A stretch of DNA of 64,000 bases from Chitinophaga varians (GTDB lineage Bacteria > Bacteroidota > Bacteroidia > Chitinophagales > Chitinophagaceae). The translations under genes and the position numbers were made by a program. The DNA is taken from assembly GCF_012641275.1 (NCBI RefSeq), contig NZ_JABAIA010000001.1:1302001-1366000 (forward strand), in the 5' to 3' direction. Within the stretch, counting starts at the first letter, position 1, and the number at the start of each line of letters is the position of its first letter. The notes under the pieces are model-generated. The model was not told where the DNA came from. It searched no databases and worked only from the letters and a program-made list of their open reading frames with translations. Shown piece by piece: positions 1 through 9,137 of this stretch.

Positions 1-50
1 ATATCGTCAGGTGTGGCTACCCTAACGATGATATGCTGATTTTCCAACTT

Positions 51-194
51 TTAAAATTGAAATCGTGAATCAATAAACAGATTGAAGTATTCCATTACGG
101 AACATTCACCGGACATGGGGATATCCGGTGCGATAGCGGTTGTATGACAAGCGCTATCAAATCCTGGGTCGTCGGGAAAGAAATCTAAAGACAT
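51..194 (-). CDS. Tentative 47-aa small ORF, possible transposase remnant
   Basis: Read on the minus strand, an ATG at 194 opens 47 codons ending in TAA at 51. The peptide begins MSLDFFPDD and ends near MEYFNLFIDSRF. The run SVMEYFNLFID faintly resembles the start of PiggyBac-like DDE_Tnp_1_7 proteins (a short hydrophobic/aromatic match only). A Bacteroidota-type promoter lies about 130 bases upstream. It could equally be a chance frame. No family is assigned. Confidence 0.2.
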   Translation of the reverse strand: MSLDFFPDDPGFDSACHTTAIAPDIPMSGECSVMEYFNLFIDSRFQF

Positions 195-326
195 TGAACC
201 CAACAGAATATACCCCTTTATTTAAAGCGGGATGATATGCAGAGATGTTGGTATGAGTTGCGGTTTTTTCCAACTTCAGTTCAGCGTTAAATTGTTATAA
301 ATATTGTCTTTAGTTTAGATTAACCG

Positions 327-355
327 CAAAGTTATAATAATATCTTTTTAATCAA
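327..355 (-). promoter_or_regulatory. Candidate promoter reading leftward
   Basis: On the minus strand TTG is followed by 18 bases and then TAACTTTG (327-334), matching the Bacteroidota -33/-7 pattern. The same TAACTTTGCG -7 sequence occurs before the purine nucleoside phosphorylase gene at 62671. It would transcribe the small ORF at 51-194 and anything beyond the window edge. Confidence 0.4.
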
Positions 356-400
356 TCGAATTTTTTTTGGGGAATGCCGATTTTTTTCAAACCGTTAACA

Positions 401-441
401 AAAAGGCGGCCGTACCCAACTCGTCAGGGTCCAGCCGCCTT
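401..441 (-). terminator. Terminator of the GH29 fucosidase gene
   Basis: Arms AAGGCGGC (403-410) and GCCGCCTT (434-441) pair, with an inner GTACCC/GGGTCC pairing. On the minus strand the stem is followed by a T run, as expected of an intrinsic terminator 20 bases after the fucosidase stop codon. Confidence 0.7.
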
Positions 442-461
442 ATACTTTAGTTTTTTATATA

Positions 462-2519
462 CTATTTGGTAATTATTCCCAATTCGGCCACACTGGCCTG
501 ATTGTCTTTTTCTGTAGCGGGCGTGAGCGCCACCAACCGGATAAATCTGGCTTTCACCGGGGCAAAGGTAACGGTCTGCTGCACCGGGTTGTTTTTGATA
601 TTGGCGAAACTGCCGGTGGCTGCCGGTTGTCCCCAGCTTTTACCATCAGTGCTGGTGTAGAAAGCGTAACCGTAGATCACGCCACCAACATGCTCATTGG
701 TGGTAGGCGTATAGGTGAACCCTTTCAGTGTCAGCGTTTCACCAAGGTCAACGTCCAGCTGATGCGGATACTGTGTCGATTTTTTGTCAGATGCCCACAC
801 GGTGGCCGGATTCCCGTCGATAGCCCTGGCTGCTTCCGCAACGGCAGGAGCCACTACCTGCCATTTGGCGGGCGCTACGTCGAAACGGGCTTTCACTTCC
901 GGACTGGCCGCATTCGTTTTACGCAGGAAAGCGCGGGCTTTCACCTCGCCGCCCTGTGGCAGGTTGATAACGGTCTGCGGTGTGTACAACGGAGACTGGA
1001 GCGTAGGCGCGGTGCCATCTGTCGTGTAATGTATTTCCGGATCGGCAGAGGCGGCGGTGATGGTCACCCTGCCATCTTTGTCGCGATGGATCTCCGGTGT
1101 GGCCAGCATACCGGGTGCTTCATACAGCTGTACTTCGCTGATCACCGGCGCCGCCTTGGCGTCTAATATATTAATATATACCTCGGTAGTGGTATAGTCC
1201 GGCAGGCGCAGAATGCGCTTGTGCCCGATAGTGGTTTCCCGGGCGATCTCCTTCTTCACGCCCTTGTCCAGAATTTCTACGCTGAAAGCGCTTACCCGCT
1301 GTCCCAGCGCGATGTACTCCTGTAACACCACCCGGTTGAAAGTCACCGGCTTTTTAAATGCCAGTTTCACCGTCGTTTTGGTGACGTTGTCCGGCGTAGC
1401 CCAGTAGGTAGCATTGGTACCATCCGTGAGATGGGACACTTTCACTTCAGGATTATTTTTACGTGTATCCGTTGCCGTTACTACCGCATTTTTTGCGAGA
1501 TTAGTTTTGAAGGAAGCGTCCAGCACGCGGCGCAGCTCCATCAAACGGGTGGAATCATTCGGATGGATCACCCCTTCCCGGTCAATCGGCACATTCAGGA
1601 TCAGGTTGCCGTTACGACCTACGGAACCATAGTAGATATCCAGCAGGGTATTGACAGGTTTCACCTTGTCATCGGTGTCCGGGCTGTAGAACCATCCCGG
1701 GCGGATAGACACGTCGCATTCTGCGGGTATCCATTTTTCACCGTCTTCATTGCCTTCGTTGAGCGATTTGGTGGGAGGGCCGCCCGCGCCGGGCGTAAAT
1801 CCTTTCACATTCAGCGTGCTCCAGTTAGTAGTGCCGGCAATGCCGTTTTCATTGCCCACCCAGCGGCAGCCGGGGCCTACGTCGCTGAAAATAACGGCGT
1901 TAGGCTGATGTTTATAGACTACTTTATGGAACAGGTCCCAGTCATAAGGCTGTTTGATGTTACCTCCGTTGGCGCCATCGAACCACTGCTCAAATACAGG
2001 GCCGTAGCCGGAAAGCACTTCTTCCAAAGTATTGGCAAATACCTGGTTGTAAGTGGCGGTACCATACTCGGGATGGTTCCGGTCCCACGGCGACAGGTAC
2101 ACGCCGAACTTCAGGCCGTACTCCTTACAGGCGGCAGACAGTTCCGCGAGCACATCGCCTTTCCCGTTTTTCCATGCGCTCTCACGAACAGTATGGGTAC
2201 TGTATTTGGAGGGCCACAAACAAAAACCGTCATGATGTTTGGCGGTGATCACAATGCCTTTCATGCCGGCCTGTTTGGCGGTACGTGCCCATTGACGGGC
2301 ATCGAGGCGGGTAGGATTAAACACCTTCGGGTCTTCATCACCATGTCCCCACTCCTTGTTGGTAAAGGTGTTGGGCCCGAAGTGGATGAACATGTAATAT
2401 TCCATGTCATTCCAGGCCACCTGCGCTTTGGACGGCAGCGCGCCATAAGGCTGGATTTTCTGTGCCGAGGCCATGCCACAGGCCAATAAGCCGGCGAATA
2501 ATAAACTGGTCTTTTTCAT
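462..2519 (-). CDS. Secreted alpha-L-fucosidase, GH29, with C-terminal carbohydrate-binding-like domains
   Basis: This exported glycoside hydrolase of 685 aa would release alpha-linked L-fucose from glycans. Residues 1-19 form a signal peptide. Residues about 30-330 carry the GH29 barrel with the motifs MFIHFGPNTF and TAKHHDGFCLW and the likely nucleophile Asp181 in EQWFDGANG. The rest resembles an F5/8-type C domain (about 345-470), a CHB_HEX_C-like beta sandwich with the typical YTTDGTAPT motif (about 478-550), and a second F5/8-like domain to the end. The same CHB_HEX_C/F5-8 tail occurs in the GH20 gene at 13878. It is transcribed away from the GH109 gene at 2780. Periplasmic or surface location is inferred. 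The family is clear; the linkage preference cannot be read from sequence. Confidence 0.93.
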   Translation of the reverse strand: MKKTSLLFAGLLACGMASAQKIQPYGALPSKAQVAWNDMEYYMFIHFGPNTFTNKEWGHGDEDPKVFNPTRLDARQWARTAKQAGMKGIVITAKHHDGFCLWPSKYSTHTVRESAWKNGKGDVLAELSAACKEYGLKFGVYLSPWDRNHPEYGTATYNQVFANTLEEVLSGYGPVFEQWFDGANGGNIKQPYDWDLFHKVVYKHQPNAVIFSDVGPGCRWVGNENGIAGTTNWSTLNVKGFTPGAGGPPTKSLNEGNEDGEKWIPAECDVSIRPGWFYSPDTDDKVKPVNTLLDIYYGSVGRNGNLILNVPIDREGVIHPNDSTRLMELRRVLDASFKTNLAKNAVVTATDTRKNNPEVKVSHLTDGTNATYWATPDNVTKTTVKLAFKKPVTFNRVVLQEYIALGQRVSAFSVEILDKGVKKEIARETTIGHKRILRLPDYTTTEVYINILDAKAAPVISEVQLYEAPGMLATPEIHRDKDGRVTITAASADPEIHYTTDGTAPTLQSPLYTPQTVINLPQGGEVKARAFLRKTNAASPEVKARFDVAPAKWQVVAPAVAEAARAIDGNPATVWASDKKSTQYPHQLDVDLGETLTLKGFTYTPTTNEHVGGVIYGYAFYTSTDGKSWGQPAATGSFANIKNNPVQQTVTFAPVKARFIRLVALTPATEKDNQASVAELGIITK

Positions 2520-2779
2520 TTCACTGGATAAATTACGGATTACAGGTCAGCTCCAAAATCTTTCCCTGTTTCATGCTGAGCGAAGATAATCTCCATCCTT
2601 TATCAGAGTTGATCGGGTATTCTCTATTCATAATTGAATATTAACCAACAATCGGTTGCGTTTTCGCCGTTTATCACAAAAATGTAATAAAAAAGATATC
2701 CGGGTTGGTTTACACGGGGCAAATTTTATAAATTTATTCCCTTCACAACGTATCATTATACGATATTAAAAACTGAACA

Positions 2780-4174
2780 ATGAATAAACAACCACTGCAT
2801 CGCAGAAGTTTTCTCAAAAACACGGCGGCCGCAGGTATAGGCCTCTCTATGCTCGGCTCCTCTGCTAAACTGTTTGCCAATGAAAAGAAACCCAAGGTAA
2901 GAATTGGTCTGATCGGCGTAGGCGCCCGCGGCCTGAGTCACCTCAGCCTCTGCCTGCACCGTGAAGACGTTGACGTGGTAGCTTTTGCAGACCCCGACAC
3001 GGCCTACACCGTTCCCAAAGCAAGAGACATGATCACCAAGGTATACGGCGGCAAAAGAAAAGTGGCTGAATACACCAACGGTCCGGAAGATTATCATAAC
3101 CTGCTGAAAAGAGATGACATCGATGCGGTGATCATCGCCACCCCCTGGGAATGGCACTCCATCATGGCCATTGCAGCGATGAAAGCCGGCAAAACCCCGG
3201 CGGTGGAAGTATGCGGCGCCTCCGACATCCAGGAATGCTGGGAACTGGTAAACACCAGCGAAGCTACCGGCGTTCAGGTTTTCGGTATGGAAAACGTGTG
3301 CTACCGCAGAGACGTGATGGCAGTACTGAACATGGCGCGCCAGGGCCTGTTCGGCGAAATCACTCACCTGCAGGGCGGCTACCAGCACGACCTTCGCGCA
3401 GTGAAATTCAACAACGGTAAACAATACTATGGCGGTGGCGTGGAATTCGGCGAAAACGCGCTGTCTGAAGCCAAATGGAGGACCAACCACTCCGTTCACC
3501 GTAACGCTGACCTTTACCCTTCCCATGGTCTTGGCCCTATCGGTAACGTGATCAACATGAACCGCGGCAACCGCCTCATGACCATCACTTCCGTGGCCAC
3601 CAAATCCCGCGGTCTCCACAAATACATCGTGGACAACAGCAGCGAAAGCCATCCGAACGCAAAAGTGAAATTCAAACTCGGCGATATCGTTTCTTCCCTG
3701 ATGACCACCAGCAATGGTGAAACCATCATGCTGTCCCACGATACCAACTCCCCCCGCCCTTACTCCCTCAACTTCCGCGTTCAGGGTACTAACGGCCTGT
3801 GGATGGATGATCAGGACTCCATATATATCGAAAAGAAAAGCCCGTTCGACCAGTGGGAAAAAACCGGCAAACCGGAAGATGCTGACAGCTACTTCGGCAA
3901 GTACGACCACCCGCTGTGGAAACGTTACGCCAACGACGCTAAAGGCGCAGGCCACGGTGGTATGGACTGGTACGTGCTCAACTCCTTCGTGGAGAGCATC
4001 AAACGCGGCGCTCCTTACCAGCTCGATGTATACGATATGGCTACCTGGTACGCTATCACTCCGCTCAGCGAACAATCTATTCTCGAAGGCGGCAGCGTGC
4101 AGTACATCCCTGACTTCACCCGCGGTCGCTGGATGAACAGGAAACCGATCTTTGCACTGGACGATCAGTACTAG
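2780..4174 (+). CDS. GH109-type glycosidase (Gfo/Idh/MocA fold), Tat-exported
   Basis: A 464-aa protein of the Gfo/Idh/MocA fold resembling GH109 alpha-N-acetylgalactosaminidases, which use a tightly bound NAD+ in an oxidation/elimination mechanism. A twin-arginine signal (RRSFLKNTAAAG) opens the protein, consistent with export of a cofactor-loaded enzyme. The dinucleotide site is GLIGVGARG (about residues 43-51). The GH109 hallmark LYPSHGLGP with its catalytic-region His is present. The gene is divergent from the fucosidase and followed by a bidirectional terminator shared with galK. Substrate (alpha-GalNAc, possibly other alpha-linked sugars) is inferred from family. Confidence 0.85.
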   Translation: MNKQPLHRRSFLKNTAAAGIGLSMLGSSAKLFANEKKPKVRIGLIGVGARGLSHLSLCLHREDVDVVAFADPDTAYTVPKARDMITKVYGGKRKVAEYTNGPEDYHNLLKRDDIDAVIIATPWEWHSIMAIAAMKAGKTPAVEVCGASDIQECWELVNTSEATGVQVFGMENVCYRRDVMAVLNMARQGLFGEITHLQGGYQHDLRAVKFNNGKQYYGGGVEFGENALSEAKWRTNHSVHRNADLYPSHGLGPIGNVINMNRGNRLMTITSVATKSRGLHKYIVDNSSESHPNAKVKFKLGDIVSSLMTTSNGETIMLSHDTNSPRPYSLNFRVQGTNGLWMDDQDSIYIEKKSPFDQWEKTGKPEDADSYFGKYDHPLWKRYANDAKGAGHGGMDWYVLNSFVESIKRGAPYQLDVYDMATWYAITPLSEQSILEGGSVQYIPDFTRGRWMNRKPIFALDDQY

Positions 4175-4184
4175 TGATCAGCAT

Positions 4185-4230
4185 AAAAGAAAATCGCCCG
4201 CCGGCAATTGCCGACGGGCGATTTTCTTTT
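4185..4230. terminator. Bidirectional terminator between GH109 gene and galK
   Basis: A 16-bp perfect stem, AAAAGAAAATCGCCCG (4185-4200) with its complement at 4215-4230, has A/T flanks that give a T run on either strand. It lies between convergent genes. Confidence 0.85.
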
Positions 4231-4274
4231 AATACAATAATACAATATGAACAATAACCTTAGGTTATCCATCT

Positions 4275-5450
4275 TTATACGCGCGCATCAGGCGCGGCTG
4301 CGGCAACTTTCTGCACCGTAGTGCCGTTTTCTATCGTCGTCACATAAATCTCCGGCACTTTGCCAAATTGTTGCTGGTAGCGTGTTGTCACAAAATCACG
4401 GAAAGCATCTACCTTATCCTGTTTTACCAGGTTGATGGTGCAACCGCCGAAACCACCGCCCATTACGCGGGCGCCGGCCACCTCCGGTCTCTCTTTGGCA
4501 AGGGACACCAGGAAATCCAGTTCCGGGCAGCTTACTTCGTAGAGCGCGCTCAGTCCTTCGTGGGTAGCATACATCAGTTGACCGAAAGCCTGCAGGTCTC
4601 CTTTTTTCAACAGTGTTGTGGCGTCCTGCACACGCTGAATTTCTTCAATCACATATTTACAGCGGTCATATACTTTGGCGGGCAACTGTACTTTTACAGC
4701 TTCCAGCATGGGCATGGTAGCATCGCGGAGCGATTTCACTTCCGGATGCTGTGCCTGGATGGTGGCTACGCCTTCCTCACATTGCTGGCGGCGAACATTG
4801 TATTCTGATGAAGCGAGGGAATGATGCACCATGGAATTACACAGCACAATGCGGTATTCCGGGAAGTCGAAAGGAAAATATTCGTATTCCAGGCTGCGGC
4901 AGTCCAGTCGTACTACCTGGTCCTTTTTACCATGCAGATTGGCAAACTGGTCCATGATACCGCATTTCACGCCGGGGAACGAGTGTTCTGCCCGCTGGCC
5001 CAGCAAAGCCATGTCCATGCGGCTCATGCCGTATTGGAAAATTTCGTCCAGCGCCGCTACGAGTCCGCCTTCCACAGCTGCGGAAGAAGACATGCCTGCA
5101 CCTACCGGGATATCGCCTGCGATCACACAGTCAAACCCTTCCACCGGATAGTTGCCCTGTTGCAGCTGGTATACCACGCCCATCAGGTAGTTGATCCATC
5201 CGGGAGTAGGCACTACATTGTCGAGGCTGAAAGACACCGTTTCATGCGTGAACACCGCGTGTACGTTACATTGACGGGTACCGTTCAACGCTACCGCATA
5301 AACGATTTTTTTATCAATAGCGGCAGGCAATACAAAACCGTCATTATAGTCAGTATGTTCACCGATGAGGTTAATTCTTCCCGGGGAAACTACGATCAGA
5401 GGCTCTTTTCCAAATAGCTGGATGAATTTCTCCCTTGTTTGTTGTATCAT
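4275..5450 (-). CDS. galK: Galactokinase
   Basis: Phosphorylates alpha-D-galactose to galactose-1-phosphate with ATP, the first committed step of the Leloir pathway, in the cytoplasm. The 391-aa form starting at 5450 (MIQQTREKF) is chosen because the galactokinase signature PGRINLIGEHTDYNDG follows at the usual place; the longer frame upstream to 5651 is hydrophobic and unlike the family. GHMP motifs GAGMSSSAA and GGGFGGCT are intact. A terminator-like stem at 5597-5639 separates it from the upstream permease, so it probably has its own promoter within 5451-5596. galT and galE are not in the window. Confidence 0.95.
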   Translation of the reverse strand: MIQQTREKFIQLFGKEPLIVVSPGRINLIGEHTDYNDGFVLPAAIDKKIVYAVALNGTRQCNVHAVFTHETVSFSLDNVVPTPGWINYLMGVVYQLQQGNYPVEGFDCVIAGDIPVGAGMSSSAAVEGGLVAALDEIFQYGMSRMDMALLGQRAEHSFPGVKCGIMDQFANLHGKKDQVVRLDCRSLEYEYFPFDFPEYRIVLCNSMVHHSLASSEYNVRRQQCEEGVATIQAQHPEVKSLRDATMPMLEAVKVQLPAKVYDRCKYVIEEIQRVQDATTLLKKGDLQAFGQLMYATHEGLSALYEVSCPELDFLVSLAKERPEVAGARVMGGGFGGCTINLVKQDKVDAFRDFVTTRYQQQFGKVPEIYVTTIENGTTVQKVAAAAPDARV

Positions 5451-5596
5451 CAGAAATTTATTAAACGTAAATTTTACACCTAAAAATATAAAAAAAAGCA
5501 GAAAAGAGAAGAATGTTGTACAGAAGATGAAATTTTTTTCAACACTGCCTGAACAAACCATAGTACGGGCTTCGGCCCTGGTGCTGCGAAAAACGA

Positions 5597-5639
5597 GATC
5601 GGCCTGCACATGATAAATCATTACCATATGCAGGCCGAT
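5597..5639 (-). terminator. Terminator of the FHS permease gene
   Basis: Arms at 5598-5612 and 5625-5639 (ATCGGCCTGCACATG and a near-perfect complement) form a 15-bp stem with one mismatch. On the minus strand it is followed by CTCGTTTTT. Confidence 0.65.
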
Positions 5640-5685
5640 GTTGTGTATCATTTACTATCCCTGGAATAAACCCCGGGTATCTTTT

Positions 5686-7026
5686 TTATATCGCCTTGAC
5701 GCCGGACTTGTTTTTACCGATCTTATCTCCTACCAGTGAATAGAACAGGATATAGAGATAGCAGGGCACCATGCAATACAGGAATGCATGTCTGAAATCA
5801 ATGCTGCTGCTGTACAGGAAGCTGAACATGCTGTGCTGATCGAACATGCCGCTGTATATCTGCGGTATTACACCACCACCGGCGATACCCATTACAAGGA
5901 GGGCGGAACCGATTTTGGTGAAGCGGCCCAGGCCGTCGATGGCCATTGGGAAGATGGCGGGCCACATCAGTGCGTTGGCCAGGCCCAGCAATGCAATGAA
6001 GGTCACTGCGGAGAAGCCGGTGTTCAGGAACGCGCCAATGGTAAAAAGCACGCCCAGTACTGCTGAGATCTGCAGGCCTTTTTTCCCGGTGAGGTATTTC
6101 GGAATGGTGGCAATACCAATTACATATCCTGCCAGCATGGCCACCAGGGTGAAGGTAGTGAAGTAGCGGGTGTCTGCGATGCTCATGCCCAGTGCTTTAC
6201 CATACTGACCAATTACGTCGCCGGCCATTACTTCCACACCTACGTAAACGAAGATACAGATCACGCCCAGTACCAGTTGCGGGAACTGGAACACGTTGGT
6301 TTTGCCGTTAGTGGCGGCAGCAGTGCCGGCATCTTCCGCGTCAGTGTCTATTTCCGGCAGGGAGGAGCGTTTCAGCAGGAAAGCGAGGATGGTCAGTACA
6401 ATGGCGATGGCCACATATGGACCGATCACGCGGGAAGCAAGGCTGTCGAGCAGCGCTGATTTCTGTGCAGGATCTACTGCGGCAGCGATGTCTGCCTCCA
6501 GTTTCTCTGCGCCTTTCAGGATGATGGAGCCCAGGATGAGCGGCGCCAGTGCGCCGGCAGTTTTGTTACAGATGCCCAAAATGGAAATGCGTTTGGCCGC
6601 GCTTTCCTTGGGGCCGATGATACTGGCGTACGGGTTGGAGGCTGTTTGCAGCAGCGCCAGTCCCGCGCCCTGTATAAACAGGCCGGTGAGGAACATGCCA
6701 AAGCTGCGGGCGTTAGCCGCAGGAATGAATACCAGGGAACCGATCGCAATGATCAGCAGCCCTAACGCCATACCGTTTTTAAACCCTGTCTTGTTCAGGA
6801 TAAAAGAAGAAGGAATCGATAAAAAGAAGTAAGCCATGAAAAAGGCCATCGTCACCAGCAGCGCCTGCGACACGTTCAGTTCACACACAATCTGGAAAAA
6901 CTGGATCAGCGTTCCATTAAGCCAGGTAACAAAGCCAAATACGAAAAACAAAATACAGATGATCGCCATCGCCTGGCCGTACCCCGCCTGTTTGGGTATA
7001 TTCATTGTTGCTGTTTGGTTGGACAT
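5686..7026 (-). CDS. Sugar:H+ symporter, FHS family of MFS (GluP/FucP/NagP-like)
   Basis: A 446-aa inner-membrane permease with about 12 hydrophobic helices. The family signatures are FVTWLNGTLI in helix 1 and LALLQTASNPY in helix 4. The start at 7026 (MSNQTATMN) is preferred over 7095 because family members begin shortly before helix 1. Glucose/galactose or fucose transport is the known range of close relatives, and the neighbouring galK suggests galactose; GlcNAc is another possibility. It is divergent from a second, larger FHS permease at 7221, and the shared 194-bp spacer carries a perfect palindrome (7108-7119). Confidence 0.88.
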   Translation of the reverse strand: MSNQTATMNIPKQAGYGQAMAIICILFFVFGFVTWLNGTLIQFFQIVCELNVSQALLVTMAFFMAYFFLSIPSSFILNKTGFKNGMALGLLIIAIGSLVFIPAANARSFGMFLTGLFIQGAGLALLQTASNPYASIIGPKESAAKRISILGICNKTAGALAPLILGSIILKGAEKLEADIAAAVDPAQKSALLDSLASRVIGPYVAIAIVLTILAFLLKRSSLPEIDTDAEDAGTAAATNGKTNVFQFPQLVLGVICIFVYVGVEVMAGDVIGQYGKALGMSIADTRYFTTFTLVAMLAGYVIGIATIPKYLTGKKGLQISAVLGVLFTIGAFLNTGFSAVTFIALLGLANALMWPAIFPMAIDGLGRFTKIGSALLVMGIAGGGVIPQIYSGMFDQHSMFSFLYSSSIDFRHAFLYCMVPCYLYILFYSLVGDKIGKNKSGVKAI

Positions 7027-7107
7027 AGCTGTCTGTTTGATTTTAGATAAACGCGAACATAGTGAAACTCCGTTATATTTTATGCTATAATTCATAAATA
7101 TATTAGC

Positions 7108-7119
7108 TAAAACGTTTTA
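7108..7119. promoter_or_regulatory. Candidate operator, TAAAACGTTTTA palindrome
   Basis: A perfect 12-bp palindrome with a central CG, of the type bound by LacI-family regulators, lies in the spacer between the two divergent sugar permeases. AAAACGTTT recurs just before the nagB-like gene (16293-16301). No LacI gene is in the window, so the regulator is unknown. Confidence 0.4.
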
Positions 7120-7220
7120 CTATCGAAAAAAAATGCAACGGTTTATTGGGTTTTTTAGAAATTCCTTAAAAAAATATTATACATTTATCCGGCAAAATTT
7201 CACTGTAACTTAACACGTTT

Positions 7221-9137
7221 ATGGCTCAGCAAACAAAGCAAGGCGCACAAAGTACACACCCGTCGTTTTTTGTGCTAATATTGGTGTTCTTTTTCTGGGG
7301 TTTCCTGGCTGCATCGAACAGTATATTTATCCCTTTCTGCAAATCTCATTTTAACCTTACCCAACTTGAATCTCAGCTGATTGACTTCTCCTTTTACAGC
7401 GCCTACTTTATCGGCTCCCTCATCCTGTATCTGGCATCTGCGGCAAGAAAAGTGGACATCCTCAATAAAATAGGATATAAGAAGGGTATTATTTACGGTT
7501 TATTAATTTCTGTACTGGGGTCCGCTATCATGATCCCCTGTGTCAACAAAGAAAAGATCGTTCCCATCCAGGAAACCCTGAGCGACATCAGCAGTTTCCA
7601 GGTGGAACAACAACTGCAAACATCTGACCGCCAGGTGAAAATCCGCCGCGAAAAAGAAAAAGACACTTACGCGCTGCTGATCTCCGGTAATGAAGCGGCC
7701 GACAAATACATTAACAACCCGCATCTCCTTGCAGAAATACCGCAGGGATTCACCAAAGACGAAGAGCATCATCAATACGCCGGCATCTTCCATAAATCCA
7801 GCCTGGAGAAAGTGATCAACACCCTGTCTGCCGACCACCGGCAAACAGTTACCTTCGGTTACTTTGCCCTGATCCTGATGGCCCTCTTTATTGTGGCGCT
7901 TGGTTTCTCCCTGCAACAAACAGCGGCCAACCCGTTTGCCATCCTGCTGGGCGACCCTGCCAAAGGCGCTCACCGCCTCAACCTCGCCGGCGGTATCAAC
8001 TCCTTCGGTACTACCATCGGCCCCATCATCGTGAGCATGCTGCTGTTCGGCAACATCAAGGGCGGCGATGTCAGCACAGACATCAGCAAAATCAACACGC
8101 TGTATATCCTGCTTATCGTACTGTTCCTCGTTGCTGCGGCCATCTTCGCTTTTGTGAAAATGCCGGAAAGCCAGGACGACGAAGTATTCGAAACTTCGCC
8201 CAAAGCCACGAAATCCATCATCGGCATCACCCTCATGTTTATCCTGATCCTCCTCGGACTGTTCCTGAAATATGAACTGCCTTTCTTCGTGGCTGGTATC
8301 GTAGGTATCATCGGTATCCTCTTCTTTGCCAAAATGGCTTCTGCCGGTGGCAGCGAAGGATGGGGCGCCATGAAATATCCACAGCTTACCCTGGGCATGC
8401 TGGCCATCTTTATTTATGTGGGCGTGGAAGTGACCATCGCCAGCAACCTCGGCGCATTGCTGAAACATCCGGGCTTCCTCACACCGAAAGGTCTGGCGGA
8501 ATCTGAACTGGACCCCTACGTGTCGCTCTTCTGGGGCAGTATGATGATCGGCCGCTGGACAGGCGCCATCAGCGTATTCAATGTATCCAAAACCACCCGT
8601 AAAATACTGTGCGTGATCGTGCCTTTTGTTGCCTATGGCGTGATCCTCGGTGCCAATGTGATCAAAGGCAACGACGTGAGCGGACTGTATCCATATGCCA
8701 TCTGTATCGCTATCCAGATCATCGGTTTCTTCGCCGGTCAGGATAAACCAGCCAAAACCCTCATGATATTTGGTTTGCTGGGCGTAGGCACTGTACTGGT
8801 AGGTCTTTTCACCAGCGGTTCACTGGCCACTTTCGCTTTCATCAGCGGCGGCCTGTTCTGCTCCGTAATGTGGCCCAGCATATTCGCCCTCTCTATCGGC
8901 GGCCTGGGCAAATACACCGGTCAGGGCTCTGCGTTCCTGATCATGATGATCCTCGGCGGCTCTCTCGTACCTCCGGTACAGGGCGGTCTGGCAGACATCC
9001 CAAGCATCGGCATCCACGCCTCCTATGTTATTCCGGCGCTGTGCTTTGCTTATCTTGCATTTTTTGCATTCAGAGTTAAAAACATATTAAAATCTCAAGG
9101 AATCGATTATGAGTCAGCAACTAGTGGTGGGCATTGA
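7221..9137 (+). CDS. Large FHS-family sugar permease with extra periplasmic domain (putative GlcNAc permease)
   Basis: A 638-aa MFS/FHS permease, about 190 residues longer than its divergent neighbour. Helix 1 ([12 protein letters not shown]) and helix 4 ([12 protein letters not shown]) align with the family. The extra length has two parts. Residues about 109-208 form a hydrophilic insertion between helices 3 and 4, predicted periplasmic by topology, rich in charged residues and free of cysteine. A further hydrophobic pair (about 333-375) follows the central loop, giving probably 14 helices. The last 29 bases overlap the ROK kinase start, implying translational coupling. NagP-type GlcNAc permeases belong to this family, so GlcNAc uptake is inferred from the kinase, glycosylasparaginase, GH20 and NagB nearby. 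Confidence 0.85.
   Translation: MAQQTKQGAQSTHPSFFVLILVFFFWGFLAASNSIFIPFCKSHFNLTQLESQLIDFSFYSAYFIGSLILYLASAARKVDILNKIGYKKGIIYGLLISVLGSAIMIPCVNKEKIVPIQETLSDISSFQVEQQLQTSDRQVKIRREKEKDTYALLISGNEAADKYINNPHLLAEIPQGFTKDEEHHQYAGIFHKSSLEKVINTLSADHRQTVTFGYFALILMALFIVALGFSLQQTAANPFAILLGDPAKGAHRLNLAGGINSFGTTIGPIIVSMLLFGNIKGGDVSTDISKINTLYILLIVLFLVAAAIFAFVKMPESQDDEVFETSPKATKSIIGITLMFILILLGLFLKYELPFFVAGIVGIIGILFFAKMASAGGSEGWGAMKYPQLTLGMLAIFIYVGVEVTIASNLGALLKHPGFLTPKGLAESELDPYVSLFWGSMMIGRWTGAISVFNVSKTTRKILCVIVPFVAYGVILGANVIKGNDVSGLYPYAICIAIQIIGFFAGQDKPAKTLMIFGLLGVGTVLVGLFTSGSLATFAFISGGLFCSVMWPSIFALSIGGLGKYTGQGSAFLIMMILGGSLVPPVQGGLADIPSIGIHASYVIPALCFAYLAFFAFRVKNILKSQGIDYESATSGGH

Larger units (their letters stand above)
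1..461. other. Intergenic left edge, mostly without recognisable genes
   Basis: No long reading frame lies here. The region is AT-rich. It holds a plausible minus-strand promoter near 327-355, a 47-codon minus-strand reading frame at 51-194, and the terminator of the fucosidase gene at 401-441. No partial gene running in from the left could be recognised. Confidence 0.6.

Noticed and set aside
2756..4075. A 439-codon open frame on the minus strand opposite the GH109 gene
   Set aside because: The plus-strand protein has clear family motifs and a Tat signal; the antisense frame has none.
5451..5651. Extended N-terminus for galactokinase
   Set aside because: The extension is hydrophobic and unlike galactokinases; family alignment supports the ATG at 5450.
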